This document shows positions 1 to 8,450 of a stretch of 64,000 bases of DNA, piece by piece. The DNA lies in NCBI GenBank assembly GCA_015065585.1, contig SVQC01000001.1:1-64000 (forward strand). The letters are read 5' to 3'. Source of the DNA: Oscillospiraceae bacterium (GTDB lineage: Bacteria; Bacillota; Clostridia; Oscillospirales; Acutalibacteraceae). The notes under the pieces were generated by a model, which did not search any database, had not been told where the DNA came from, and worked only from the letters and a program-made list of their open reading frames with translations. Within the stretch, counting starts at the first letter, position 1. Every line of letters starts with the position of its first letter. A program made the translations under genes and the position numbers.

Positions 1-132
1 TTAAGAATTTGCAATTTAGATATTGACCGTAATTTTAGCGGTGTATGTGAATATATAGATTTAGCTGTTAAAAAATCTCTCCCTCAGTCAGCTTCGCTGA
101 CAGCTCCCTCGTCAGAGGGAGCCAAGGGCTAA
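1..132 (+). CDS. C-terminal end of an unrecognised protein (partial, cut by window edge)
   Basis: Frame 1 is open from the first base to a TAA at 130-132, giving 43 residues. The first part (LRICNLDIDRNFSGVCEYID) looks like ordinary protein sequence. The last 18 or so residues (SLPQSASLTAPSSEGAKG) are translated from the REP-like hairpin at 76-123. That pattern suggests a repeat that landed in the 3' end of a gene and now supplies its stop codon. The product cannot be identified from so short a tail, and the frame could be open by chance. Confidence 0.4.
   Translation, partial: LRICNLDIDRNFSGVCEYIDLAVKKSLPQSASLTAPSSEGAKG
76..123. repeat. REP-like palindromic repeat
   Basis: The stretch contains an inner hairpin, GTCAGC-TTC-GCTGAC, and an outer inverted pair, TCCCTC...GAGGGA. 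Short palindromes built on this CTCCCTCAGTCAGCTTCGCTGAC theme are, from memory, dispersed in many copies in Clostridia genomes. Only one copy is present in this window, so the repeat call rests on structure and recollection, not on copies seen here. Confidence 0.65.
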
Positions 133-181
133 TTTGTCTCTAATTTGACACAAGCATATAATTTGCCAAAGGTGATACAAT

Positions 182-613
182 ATGTTTTTTGATGAACTGA
201 AAATAGGAATGACGGTAGATACCCAACCAACTGTTATTGAAAAAGAAAAAATGATAGCTTTTGCCCGTGATTATGATAATATTCCCCTACATACCGATGA
301 AGATTACGCAAGAAAAACTCCTTTTGGGAAGTTGATTGCTCCAGGTGTAATGTCTTTTATGTCTGTTTGGACAAAATATCTTGAGGTCGATTTTTTTGGC
401 AGTGAACTTTTGGCGGGAAAATCTACTAAAATCGAATGGTTAAAACCCGTATTTGCCGATGATGTGTTGACTGGTAAAGCAACCATTACAAAACTTTTAA
501 AAAGAAGCGAAAAAAACGGATTGGTCGAAGTGATGATTGAAGCGTATAATCAGAACGGTCAGCTTGTTTTAACCGACGTTACTGAGGCTATAGTAAAGTG
601 CAGAACGCCGTAA
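182..613 (+). CDS. MaoC-like hotdog-fold dehydratase/hydratase
   Basis: A 143-residue single-domain hotdog protein. The R-hydratase signature is visible: Asp32 and His37 in DYDNIPLHTD, followed by the A..F...I.PG element (residues 43-55) that closes the motif in MaoC/(R)-specific enoyl-CoA hydratases. Length matches single-domain family members. Such enzymes add water to, or remove it from, acyl-CoA or acyl-ACP thioesters in the cytosol. The substrate is not deducible because no fatty-acid or polyester gene is adjacent. The start is the ATG at 182; its upstream AAAGGTG is a modest ribosome binding site. The following ACT-MBL gene begins 31 bases later, so the two may be cotranscribed. Confidence 0.8.
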   Translation: MFFDELKIGMTVDTQPTVIEKEKMIAFARDYDNIPLHTDEDYARKTPFGKLIAPGVMSFMSVWTKYLEVDFFGSELLAGKSTKIEWLKPVFADDVLTGKATITKLLKRSEKNGLVEVMIEAYNQNGQLVLTDVTEAIVKCRTP

Positions 614-644
614 TTATTTGGTCTTGTAAATGAGGTGATAAACT

Positions 645-2081
645 TTGAAAAAAACTTATGTAACATCTATGCCAAACCATATAGGCGCTTTTTTGAAAGC
701 TAGTAAGTGTTTTGCTGCATTAAGAATTAATATAACCCGTGTCAGTTATAATAAGGCAGTTGACTCGCACACACTGTTTATAGATGCCGAAGGAACAGAA
801 GAGCAATTAAAGAAAGCTGATATTGAACTTAAAAAAATTGGATATCTTCAAAGTAATACAAACAAGACAAGCGTTGTGTTAATTGAATTTTGCCTTGAAG
901 ATAAACCAGGTAGTGTAACCAATGTCTTGACCCTTATTAATGATTTTAACTTTAATATTTCTTATATCAGTTCTCAGGAAAACGGCACGGATTATCAATA
1001 CTTCAAGATGGGTTTATACGTTGAGGATATTGATAAAATTTCTGAATTTCTCTCAGAAGCTGAAAAGCTGTGTAAGGTTCGCGTTATTAACTATAACAGC
1101 TCGGAGAAGGTTTACGACAATAGTATTTTTTACAATACTTACGTTTTAGGACTCGCTCAAACCATGGGACTTTCAGAAAAAGTAAGCCGTGAACTTTTGG
1201 TACACGTCAACCTTGCGATGCAAACTCTTGATGAGCAAGGTTTATCTCCCTACAGAACATTTGACAGCATCAGTAAGTTCGCCGAATTGCTTGGTGCTTC
1301 TAAAGGAAAATCTTTTGCGCCGCGAGTAAGCACACATAAGGTTTCTGATAACACGGAAATTATTTTGATAGAGCCGCCTTGCGGTAGCAATACAATTATC
1401 ATTAAAAGCAATGACAGGGTGCTGTTCGTGGATAGCGGATATGCTTGCTATAGCGAGGAAATGCTTGAAGTTATACGGAAGGTAGTTCCCGACTTTGATA
1501 AGATTACGAAAACCATCCTTGTAACTCATGCAGACGTTGACCATTGTGGATTGCTGCCGCTTTTTGATGAAATCATAGCAAGTCCTAAAACGGCACATTG
1601 TCTAAAGGATGAATATCTTGGGAATGACGGTTACAGAGAAAAGAATCCTCTCCATAAGCCATATATCAATATTTGTAAAATACTTACCTCTTATCAGGCA
1701 GTAAATCCTGATAAGATTAAGGTTATGTGGAATGATATTGAAAATTCAATTGAGCCGCTTACTCAAATTGGTTTTTTTGATTTTGAAGAATTACATTTCG
1801 AGGTTTATGAAGGAAAGGGCGGTCATTTGCCCGGTGAAATTGTATTGATTGAATACGCTAAGCATATTGCTATTACGGGTGATATTTATATCAATGTGCA
1901 TGGATTAACACCCGAACAAGCTGAGTATAATCAATACGCGCCTATATTGATGACTTCGGTAGATACTAATCCTAAACTTTGCGCCGAAGAAAGACAAGCA
2001 ATTATGGGGCGGCTTGGCGTTGGAAAGTGGCAAATTTTCGGCGCACATGGTTTCAAAAAAGATTACTCAGTAAACATATAA
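645..2081 (+). CDS. ACT-ACT-metallo-beta-lactamase fold hydrolase fusion
   Basis: A 478-residue protein. Residues 1-70 and about 75-150 look like two ACT-type regulatory domains; the second has the typical IEFCLEDKPGSVTNVLTLI start. A helical linker follows, and the C-terminal half (about 230-478) is a metallo-beta-lactamase fold with the metal motif HADVDH at 295-300 and later histidines in KGGHLPGE and FGAHG. ACT domains normally bind amino acids and tune metabolic enzymes; MBL hydrolases cleave esters or thioesters or act as redox enzymes. The fusion suggests a ligand-gated hydrolase, which is inference. The start is a TTG, chosen because GAGGTGAT ends about 5 bases upstream. The substrate is unknown. 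Confidence 0.75.
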   Translation: MKKTYVTSMPNHIGAFLKASKCFAALRINITRVSYNKAVDSHTLFIDAEGTEEQLKKADIELKKIGYLQSNTNKTSVVLIEFCLEDKPGSVTNVLTLINDFNFNISYISSQENGTDYQYFKMGLYVEDIDKISEFLSEAEKLCKVRVINYNSSEKVYDNSIFYNTYVLGLAQTMGLSEKVSRELLVHVNLAMQTLDEQGLSPYRTFDSISKFAELLGASKGKSFAPRVSTHKVSDNTEIILIEPPCGSNTIIIKSNDRVLFVDSGYACYSEEMLEVIRKVVPDFDKITKTILVTHADVDHCGLLPLFDEIIASPKTAHCLKDEYLGNDGYREKNPLHKPYINICKILTSYQAVNPDKIKVMWNDIENSIEPLTQIGFFDFEELHFEVYEGKGGHLPGEIVLIEYAKHIAITGDIYINVHGLTPEQAEYNQYAPILMTSVDTNPKLCAEERQAIMGRLGVGKWQIFGAHGFKKDYSVNI

Positions 2082-2118
2082 AAAGTAATTCAAATTAAAA
2101 AAATAGGAAATGGAAAAT

Positions 2119-2859
2119 ATGAAAATTATTGCAACCGACTATGACGGGACTCTGAATATGAACGGCATAAATGCTGGCAAAAGGGAAGCTATTTCCCGTT
2201 GGCGAAAAGCAGGTAACCTTTTTGGTGTTATAAGCGGAAGAAGCTGGCAGAGTACCTTGGAACAGCTTGAAAAGGATAATATTGAACGTGATTTTGTTGT
2301 CGGTAATAACGGTGCTTCGGTTTGTGATAAAGACGGCAGGATTATAAGTGAAATAACCGCATCTTCTATGGTACTAAAGGAATTTTTAGAGTTTGTTTTC
2401 CAAAACGGTTGTGATTTTGGACGGGTGCATTGCAGTAATATCTGCTTTGTTGTAAATGTACCGAATAGAGAAATCAAAAAAGGGGAGTACACCCTTGATG
2501 ATTATCCCGAAACTGAGGATTTTAATCAGGTAAGTATACAGTTTGAGACGCCTGAAGCTTCAGAAGAATTTGCCGAAATTATAAAGGAAAGATTTAAAGG
2601 AGTTTTATATCCGCTTCAAAACAGACGTTGGATAGACGTCGTACCGATTGGTGTAAGTAAAAGTCAGGGCATATATAAGCTTATAGAAATTTTCACAGTA
2701 GAAAAACAGAATGTCATTACCGTGGGGGATAGTGAAAACGATATAGATATGCTCTTGGAATTTAACTCTTACGCTATGGAAAACGGCGTAGAAATTGTTA
2801 AAAAAACCGCCGGCAGAACGGTTGAAGATATCACCGAAATTATAGATAACGAAATATAA
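2119..2859 (+). CDS. HAD superfamily Cof-type sugar phosphatase
   Basis: About 246 residues from the ATG at 2119. That start is preferred over the ATG at 2110 because AGGA at 2105-2108 lies one base from the earlier codon but ten from this one. Motif I is DYDGT (Asp7 nucleophile, Asp9 acid/base). The motif IV loop GDSENDIDML sits near the C-terminus, and a C2-type cap lies between. Cof-type HADs dephosphorylate sugar phosphates and other small phosphometabolites in the cytosol; the exact substrate is not readable from sequence. The gene ends one base before a strong hairpin terminator, so it is the last gene of the first block. Confidence 0.85.
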   Translation: MKIIATDYDGTLNMNGINAGKREAISRWRKAGNLFGVISGRSWQSTLEQLEKDNIERDFVVGNNGASVCDKDGRIISEITASSMVLKEFLEFVFQNGCDFGRVHCSNICFVVNVPNREIKKGEYTLDDYPETEDFNQVSIQFETPEASEEFAEIIKERFKGVLYPLQNRRWIDVVPIGVSKSQGIYKLIEIFTVEKQNVITVGDSENDIDMLLEFNSYAMENGVEIVKKTAGRTVEDITEIIDNEI

Positions 2860-2889
2860 TACTCAAAAAGCAGGGGAAACCCTGCTTTT
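2856..2889. repeat. 34-bp direct repeat, left copy (contains terminator hairpin)
   Basis: These 34 bases are identical to 9036-9069. The unit holds the hairpin AAAGCAGGG-GAAA-CCCTGCTTT with its short flanks. The two copies bracket the AT-rich sigma/ABC island. Sequence outside the repeat is unrelated between the two sites. Confidence 0.85.
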
Positions 2890-2891
2890 AA
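2865..2891 (+). terminator. Rho-independent terminator after the HAD gene
   Basis: Stem AAAAGCAGGG/CCCTGCTTTT with a GAAA loop. The T run after the stem is short (TTTT then AAAA), weaker than in the right-hand copy, where it is TTTTTTT. Confidence 0.8.
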
Positions 2892-3017
2892 AATTTTTAG
2901 AGTTTATATGATTTAAAATTCCTAATAAAACAAAAAGTCATATTTTAAATAAATTTAATTTTAATTTCACCAATTACATATTTCAAGTGTTATATATTAT
3001 AGAGGGGTGAAGTGAGC

Positions 3018-3509
3018 TTGAAAAATACTACTCTCGAAAAAGATGAACTTAAAATAGTAATAGAAAAATATACAGACATGTTATTTAGGACATGCTATAT
3101 GATACTTAAAAATTATCATGATGCCGAGGACGTGGTACAGGAAACATTTTTGCAATACATAAGGAAAAGTCCATATTTTGAGAATGAAAGCAAGGAAAAA
3201 TCATGGTTAATGACTGTTGCTATAAATAAATGCAAAAATATAAAACGATACAAATTTTATCATCCTGAAGTTGATATATTTGAGTTAACAAATTTAGTGG
3301 CTGATAAAAACAGCCAAAGTATAGTAGAAGAATTATCTTTACTAGCTTCAAAATACCGAATAGTGATGATTTTATATTATATAGAGGGGTATTCGGTTAA
3401 AGATATCGCCAATATGTTAAAAATTAGTAATTCTGCGGTAAAAAAACGATTAGAATTTGGGAGAAAAAATTTAAAAATCATTTGCGAGGCAGAAAATTAT
3501 GACAGTTAA
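3018..3509 (+). CDS. ECF-type sigma-70 family RNA polymerase sigma factor
   Basis: About 163 residues. Region 2 is at roughly 10-75 (FRTCYMILKNYHDAEDVVQE), containing the DAEDVVQETF element that binds core polymerase and the -10 element. Region 4 is at roughly 100-155 (GYSVKDIANMLKISNSAVKKRL), a helix-turn-helix for the -35 element. No region 1 or 3 is present, as expected for ECF factors. The start is taken as the TTG at 3018, because AGGGGTGA at 3003-3010 is correctly spaced for it and too close to the GTG at 3012. It overlaps the next gene by 11 bases, the classic sigma/anti-sigma arrangement. It probably drives the ABC genes downstream. Confidence 0.88.
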   Translation: MKNTTLEKDELKIVIEKYTDMLFRTCYMILKNYHDAEDVVQETFLQYIRKSPYFENESKEKSWLMTVAINKCKNIKRYKFYHPEVDIFELTNLVADKNSQSIVEELSLLASKYRIVMILYYIEGYSVKDIANMLKISNSAVKKRLEFGRKNLKIICEAENYDS

Positions 3510-4275
3510 TGATATGAGAAGAGCTATTAACCAAATAAAATTGAGTGATTCTGTGAAAAAACAAATATATAACAACTGTAACAGGGCTCCATCAAACAAA
3601 TATTCAAAACGTTTAATTATGTGTTCGGTTGTTGCTTTAATTATTTTAAGTGTAACTTTGTCAAATTTATTTAATAAAAATTTGTCTTTTGATTTTTCTA
3701 TAAAAGTATATGCTATAGAACATCAAAATGAGTATTATGAATATAAACTTGCTGATATGTCGTCCTTTATAATAGATGAATCTAATTATTACATAATAAC
3801 ATCTCAAAATGTAATTTTAGAATCTTTTGAAGTGAATTTGATTGATGATAATATAAAGGATATAAAATATACCATAAATAACGGGGAGTTTTTCGAATAT
3901 CAACAACTTAATGATGCTATTTACGAAAAGTCTGTTCATGAGCTAATTGATAAAAATTATGTATTTGTATATAAAAATAATCAATATTTTTTGTTTGATG
4001 ACTGCAAGAAAAGCAATTTTTCATCATCTTATTTTTCAAAAAATAATAAAGGAAATGAGGATTTTATAGTAAAAAGAATAGGGAATACCTATATAAAAAA
4101 TAGTGATTCAAAAGTGTTTTTAGGAGTACCTCTTGAAGACAAAGAAATAAAGGATTGTATTGTTAATATGGATATTTCTTTTAATGATGGCAAACGAATG
4201 AGTAAATCAATACTAATCAAACAAGAATATTTACTTGATAATAATATAAAGATTGACTTCATTATTTGTGATTAA
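3499..4275 (+). CDS. Probable membrane-anchored anti-sigma factor
   Basis: 258 residues. A short charged cytoplasmic N-terminus (about 1-37) is followed by one membrane helix (about 38-60, LIMCSVVALIILSVTLSNLF) and an extracellular domain of about 195 residues with no recognised catalytic motif. The call rests on topology and on its 11-base overlap with the ECF sigma gene, not on a recognised anti-sigma motif; no zinc-binding HxxxCxxC is present. The ectodomain may sense the signal that releases the sigma factor. Base composition is as AT-rich as the rest of the island. Confidence 0.6.
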   Translation: MTVNDMRRAINQIKLSDSVKKQIYNNCNRAPSNKYSKRLIMCSVVALIILSVTLSNLFNKNLSFDFSIKVYAIEHQNEYYEYKLADMSSFIIDESNYYIITSQNVILESFEVNLIDDNIKDIKYTINNGEFFEYQQLNDAIYEKSVHELIDKNYVFVYKNNQYFLFDDCKKSNFSSSYFSKNNKGNEDFIVKRIGNTYIKNSDSKVFLGVPLEDKEIKDCIVNMDISFNDGKRMSKSILIKQEYLLDNNIKIDFIICD

Positions 4276-4286
4276 AGGAGGATTTT

Positions 4287-4886
4287 ATGAGTAGGAAGCA
4301 AATTGTATTTGCTGTGACGGTATTCCTTTTTTTATCTGTGTCGGCTATTGTTATATACAAATTAATACCAACTACAAAACAAAGTTATACTGATATTGAT
4401 GAACAAAATATTGTTGATTTATCTAAAGATATTAAAGAGAGTACAAAAGTTATCATAGATGATGTCGAATATACTGTTTTGTCTGCTGAACTAAATAGAG
4501 AAGGTATAGATAATTTTTTATTGGTTTCTATTCGTATAGAAAATTTGGATTATATGACGAAAACACTTTGTCTTGGTAATCATAGAATTAAAATCTCAGG
4601 TACATCTATTGAGCCATCATTATTAAATGATAAAAATATAAGCAGTAAAAACTACTGGCGTTATGATTTGAATGAAAATGAAATTCTTAATGTTAAGTTG
4701 GGTTATAAAATTAATGAAGAATACATGAAAGAAAATATTTGTTTAGAATTAAATCCTAAAGGAAGCGGATTGACGGGTATTTCTGATGCTTCGGGCAATT
4801 TAAAATATGAATTAAATAATGACGTATATCAGATAGATTTAACAGCATTGTTAGGGGAAAATAATGAAAAGAATATTAATGATTGA
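4287..4886 (+). CDS. Membrane-anchored protein with DUF4352-like ectodomain
   Basis: 199 residues: an N-terminal signal anchor (about 5-27, no lipobox cysteine) and a predicted beta-rich extracellular domain. The pattern VEYTVLSAEL...NFLLVSIRIENLD resembles DUF4352/immunoglobulin-like families found beside ABC transporters, but this was judged by eye. A similar architecture recurs in the product at 7877-8410. A strong AAAGGAGG site precedes the ATG. The 3' end overlaps the next permease gene by 23 bases, so it is translated within the same operon. A role as an immunity or accessory sensor subunit is inference. Confidence 0.5.
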   Translation: MSRKQIVFAVTVFLFLSVSAIVIYKLIPTTKQSYTDIDEQNIVDLSKDIKESTKVIIDDVEYTVLSAELNREGIDNFLLVSIRIENLDYMTKTLCLGNHRIKISGTSIEPSLLNDKNISSKNYWRYDLNENEILNVKLGYKINEEYMKENICLELNPKGSGLTGISDASGNLKYELNNDVYQIDLTALLGENNEKNIND

Positions 4887-5688
4887 ATTACAAAGAGCTT
4901 TTAAATCAAGCGGGTTTATTTTGTCTATAATTACAGGGTTGCTTATTTCTATGGTTCATTCTTTTTTTATTACAGTTCCATTAGCAATACAATTTCCGGA
5001 ATACATAAAAACGAATCTTTCTATGATGTTTCCAGGGTGGCTGTACACAGGCGGTTGGTTATTTGGACGTCAGAATCCGTTTTCATATTTATACTTGTTA
5101 ATACTCCCAATACTGGCTGCACTGCCACATGGAAGTTCATTTTATAACGATGCCAGCAGTTCTATTATATCAAATATCTGTATTCGTACAGACAGAAAAA
5201 AATATTATTTTTCCAAGTATGTATCTACATTTATTTCAGGTGGCACTGCCGTAATAATTCCTATTATTTTGAATTTTATAATTGCAGCGATGCTGTTGCC
5301 TGCGATTAATCCACAGCCGGCGGCATTTGAATCATTGATTGGTGAAAACAGTTCTTTTCCGTTTTTGTTCTATAATCTACCGTTGTTGTATGTTGTTGTA
5401 TATATACTAATTATTTTTGTATTCAGCGGATTATTAGCAACAATATCTCTTATCTCATCTTTTTATGTCGGACATGTCTCACTTACCGTTATTTTGCCGA
5501 TAATAGTTTATTTGTTTATATCAGCATTATTTGCTGTTTTTAACCTGGATAATTGGTGTATAAATAATTTTATAGACCCGTCATATGCAAACAGTGGAAT
5601 TCTTCCTATGATTGTGGAAGGAGTGATTTTACTGTCAGTAACTGTATATTCGTTTTGCTACAAAACTGCAAGAGAGGATATTTATTAA
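4864..5688 (+). CDS. ABC-2-type transporter permease subunit (first of three)
   Basis: 274 residues with about six hydrophobic helices. The first begins right after a short basic N-terminus (KRILMIELQRAFKSS), as is usual for ABC-2/BcrB-type permeases that work with a separate ATPase. A long extracytoplasmic loop lies between helices 1 and 2. The ATPase at 7230-7862 is the only partner encoded nearby. Likely part of an exporter or a peptide-removing pump in the cytoplasmic membrane. Confidence 0.7.
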   Translation: MKRILMIELQRAFKSSGFILSIITGLLISMVHSFFITVPLAIQFPEYIKTNLSMMFPGWLYTGGWLFGRQNPFSYLYLLILPILAALPHGSSFYNDASSSIISNICIRTDRKKYYFSKYVSTFISGGTAVIIPIILNFIIAAMLLPAINPQPAAFESLIGENSSFPFLFYNLPLLYVVVYILIIFVFSGLLATISLISSFYVGHVSLTVILPIIVYLFISALFAVFNLDNWCINNFIDPSYANSGILPMIVEGVILLSVTVYSFCYKTAREDIY

Positions 5689-5689
5689 T

Positions 5690-6403
5690 ATGATGCAAAA
5701 GCTATGGGCAGCATTATTGTTTACAGATAAATTATTATATACATATTTATTATGTTATTTAATTTATTTTCTTTATCTTGTATTTAATACAAAACAATTT
5801 ATTGTTGAACATTCCGTAAATTTTATAACAGAAGATTTATTTTCAGTATTTTTAGGCGATATATTTTATGTTCCGATTTTTACTCTAATGATTCTTTTAT
5901 TTTATAGTCGGGTGATTTTTGGATGTCATAATACATCTGTATTTATTAGACAAAAAAGTAAAGAGAAAATATGGTTGAATGACTGTATTGGTTGTATATA
6001 TATTACATTAATCCTGTTAATATTTGTTGTTTTAACTGTTGCGATATCGATGTGTGCAGTGAAACCTGTATTTAGTAATTCGACTCTTTTAGTAAATATG
6101 TTTGTGAAATTTATAATTGTAGTATTTTTGTATATTCTTTTCCTCACTTATTTATTTGCTTTTATAAAATTTATGAGTGACAGTCGTTTTTTTGCCTTTA
6201 TCTTTACATTATTTATTTGGTATTTTGATTTTAGTATATTAAAGAAGCCTTTGTTTGTCGGAAAACTCTCGGTTGGAATTAAAAGTCAGTACGATAATTT
6301 GCTTATAATTTTCATATATATTTTTTCAATACTTTTTATTATTACTATATTGGGATTTGTGCATTCCAGAAAAAAGGAGTTTTCGAACGAAAACAATGGC
6401 TGA
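5690..6403 (+). CDS. Integral membrane protein, probable ABC permease (second of three)
   Basis: 237 residues, almost entirely hydrophobic, with about six predicted helices. No sequence motif beyond membrane topology is recognisable. Placement between two other permeases and immediately before the ATPase gene supports a transporter role. The gene starts one base after the previous stop (ATG at 5690, with a second ATG at 5693) and ends at 6403 inside the start region of the next gene. Confidence 0.6.
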   Translation: MMQKLWAALLFTDKLLYTYLLCYLIYFLYLVFNTKQFIVEHSVNFITEDLFSVFLGDIFYVPIFTLMILLFYSRVIFGCHNTSVFIRQKSKEKIWLNDCIGCIYITLILLIFVVLTVAISMCAVKPVFSNSTLLVNMFVKFIIVVFLYILFLTYLFAFIKFMSDSRFFAFIFTLFIWYFDFSILKKPLFVGKLSVGIKSQYDNLLIIFIYIFSILFIITILGFVHSRKKEFSNENNG

Positions 6404-7217
6404 TTTATGTTTGCTGTTTATATATGATTTTAAACAAGGAATTTTAAATAGATTGAAAAAGTTTGTTCCACTTGCGGTATTTGTGACTATAATCTGCGCT
6501 CATTTGTTTGTATTATATAAAAATTATATATTTGTAAACGATATAATATTGAGTGAAATAACTTTTGCCGATTTTCTTATTTATGTGCTGAAAGGTATGG
6601 AAATATATAACCCAAACGATAGTTCCTTTGTTCCGGATTTGACGTGGCTGCTGTTGTATACTTATTTATTTTATTTGGTATCTGGATATATTCAAGAGGA
6701 CCTACAAAGCATAGGTAAACAAATATTACTTAAATGTAAGAGTAGAATCATATGGTGGCTCAGTAAAACATTTTGGTGTATTAATCTGGTTATTGCATTT
6801 TATATATGTATCGTTGTTTCAGTATTTATATTTTCTGTTTTTATTAATTCGCGTATAAGCTTTATATGTAATTCAGATATACATATGATATTTTCAGAAA
6901 TGGTTTTTAATAATATAAACTTAAAAAAACTCTTGTTAGATTTTTTATTTATACCGATGCTTACCGCTGTGTGTTTATCTGTTATGCAAATTTCGGTTTC
7001 TTTGATTTGGGGTCAAATAGTAGGATTTGTTTTAAATGTAGTTGTTTTGATACTGTCTATATTCGTTGATACTGACTATTTAATTGGCAATATGCTTATG
7101 CCGTTAAGGCAGATTGAAGGCTCTTTATCATTAAATAATATTGGGTTTGTTTTTTTGATGATAGTTTTATTAAGTATTGTTTCAACGGTATATTTCCATA
7201 AAAAAGATATTTACTAG
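6396..7217 (+). CDS. Integral membrane protein, probable ABC permease (third of three)
   Basis: 273 residues, multi-pass. The start is placed at the ATG at 6396, which overlaps the stop of the preceding gene in the string ATGGCTGA and implies translational coupling. The frame is open upstream to 6357, but the only candidate there is a TTG with no suitable ribosome binding site. The topology is ABC-2-like: a cytoplasmic N-terminus (LLFIYDFKQGILNRLKK), then about six helices. Three permease genes for one ATPase is unusual, since most such modules have one or two. Confidence 0.6.
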   Translation: MADLCLLFIYDFKQGILNRLKKFVPLAVFVTIICAHLFVLYKNYIFVNDIILSEITFADFLIYVLKGMEIYNPNDSSFVPDLTWLLLYTYLFYLVSGYIQEDLQSIGKQILLKCKSRIIWWLSKTFWCINLVIAFYICIVVSVFIFSVFINSRISFICNSDIHMIFSEMVFNNINLKKLLLDFLFIPMLTAVCLSVMQISVSLIWGQIVGFVLNVVVLILSIFVDTDYLIGNMLMPLRQIEGSLSLNNIGFVFLMIVLLSIVSTVYFHKKDIY

Positions 7218-7229
7218 GGGTAAGGTAAA

Positions 7230-7862
7230 ATGGTGTTACAAATTAAGAATTTAACAAAGGTTATAAATAAAAATACGGTGCTAAGCAATATATGTCTTGA
7301 TTTTTCGGGCGGAGTTATTTATGGATTACAGGGTAAAAATGGTTCGGGAAAAACAATGCTTATGCGTTGCATATGTGGATTAGTGCGGCCTACATCTGGT
7401 GAAATTGTTATAAACGGGGAGATTCTTGGAAAAGATATATCATTTCCAAGAAGCATGGGTGCTTTAATAGAATATCCGTCTTTTCTTAACAACTATTCCG
7501 GTTTTAAGAATCTTAAGTTATTAGCGTCTATACAGAAAAAAATAGATGACAGTGTGATAAAAGCTTGTATGCAAGATTTTGGACTTGAACCTGATTCTAA
7601 AAAGAAATTTAAAAAGTATTCTCTGGGTATGAAACAAAAACTAGGGATAGTATCGGCAATAATGGAGAATCCGGATATTTTAATTTTGGATGAGCCGCTT
7701 AATGCTCTTGATGAAGCCGCAGTTTTAGTTTTCAAGGAAAAATTATTTGAATATAAAAACAGAGGAAGCATTATAATTATATCTTGTCATGATAGTGAAG
7801 AAATGAAAATGTTAGCTGATGAAATTTTTATAATTGAAAACGGACAAATAATAAATCAATAA
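7230..7862 (+). CDS. ABC transporter ATP-binding protein
   Basis: 210 residues, the short form typical of bacitracin/lantibiotic-type exporters. Walker A is GKNGSGKT at 35-42. The signature region is SLGMKQK (about 131-137), a G-M-K-Q variant of LSGGQ. Walker B is ILILDEP at 150-156 with catalytic Glu155, followed by NALD and a switch histidine in ISCHD. It powers the transporter built from the upstream permeases at the inner face of the membrane. The GGGGTAAGG upstream of the ATG is the likely ribosome binding site. Confidence 0.88.
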   Translation: MVLQIKNLTKVINKNTVLSNICLDFSGGVIYGLQGKNGSGKTMLMRCICGLVRPTSGEIVINGEILGKDISFPRSMGALIEYPSFLNNYSGFKNLKLLASIQKKIDDSVIKACMQDFGLEPDSKKKFKKYSLGMKQKLGIVSAIMENPDILILDEPLNALDEAAVLVFKEKLFEYKNRGSIIIISCHDSEEMKMLADEIFIIENGQIINQ

Positions 7863-7876
7863 ATGAGGAAAATATA

Positions 7877-8410
7877 ATGAAGAAGTTTATACTTATAAGC
7901 GTATCTACAGTTTTATTAATATTAATTGTATTTCGCGTTGTGATTATAAATCAAAAATATCCTGATGTTATTGAACAAAGTTACACTACCAGAGAAAAAG
8001 TTCCTTATAAAACTTTTGAATTAACAGTATTGGACTATTATTTGTTGGATAAAGAAACACTAAATACTTTGTTTAATGAGGAAATAAGAGTGCTTGGTGA
8101 ATATCAGTGTATGATTGTAGATTTACATATAAAAAACATAGATGCTAAAGAACAAGTACTGAATGTTTATACATTTATTCTGGAAACGGGGGCAGCGAAA
8201 AACGGTATTAATCTTAATGCATTTTATGCGCTTAATGGTGAAAAAGCTACTCTTTCTCCTCAAATAAGCGCAAACGAAACAATTGTGTTGAAATTGCCTT
8301 TTCACTTTACAGAAAAAAATTTTACAAAAAGTAAGTGGATTGAGTTTAGCCAACGTGATTTTTCTCTTGTGCTCAATTTATATCCTAAAAAATTAATTAT
8401 TAACCTATAA
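7877..8410 (+). CDS. Membrane-anchored ectodomain protein (DUF4352/DUF5028-like)
   Basis: 177 residues: an N-terminal signal anchor (about 3-25), then a beta-rich extracellular domain. The pattern FELTVLDYYL...YQCMIVDLHIKNID parallels the one in the protein at 4287-4886, so the ABC genes are flanked by two proteins of like architecture. No cysteine suitable for lipidation is seen. It may be an immunity or accessory protein for whatever the transporter handles. Family assignment is tentative and made without a profile search. Confidence 0.5.
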   Translation: MKKFILISVSTVLLILIVFRVVIINQKYPDVIEQSYTTREKVPYKTFELTVLDYYLLDKETLNTLFNEEIRVLGEYQCMIVDLHIKNIDAKEQVLNVYTFILETGAAKNGINLNAFYALNGEKATLSPQISANETIVLKLPFHFTEKNFTKSKWIEFSQRDFSLVLNLYPKKLIINL

Positions 8411-8450
8411 ATTTTGTCCCAATTTCAAAATAAAGAGGAGAAGTGATGAA

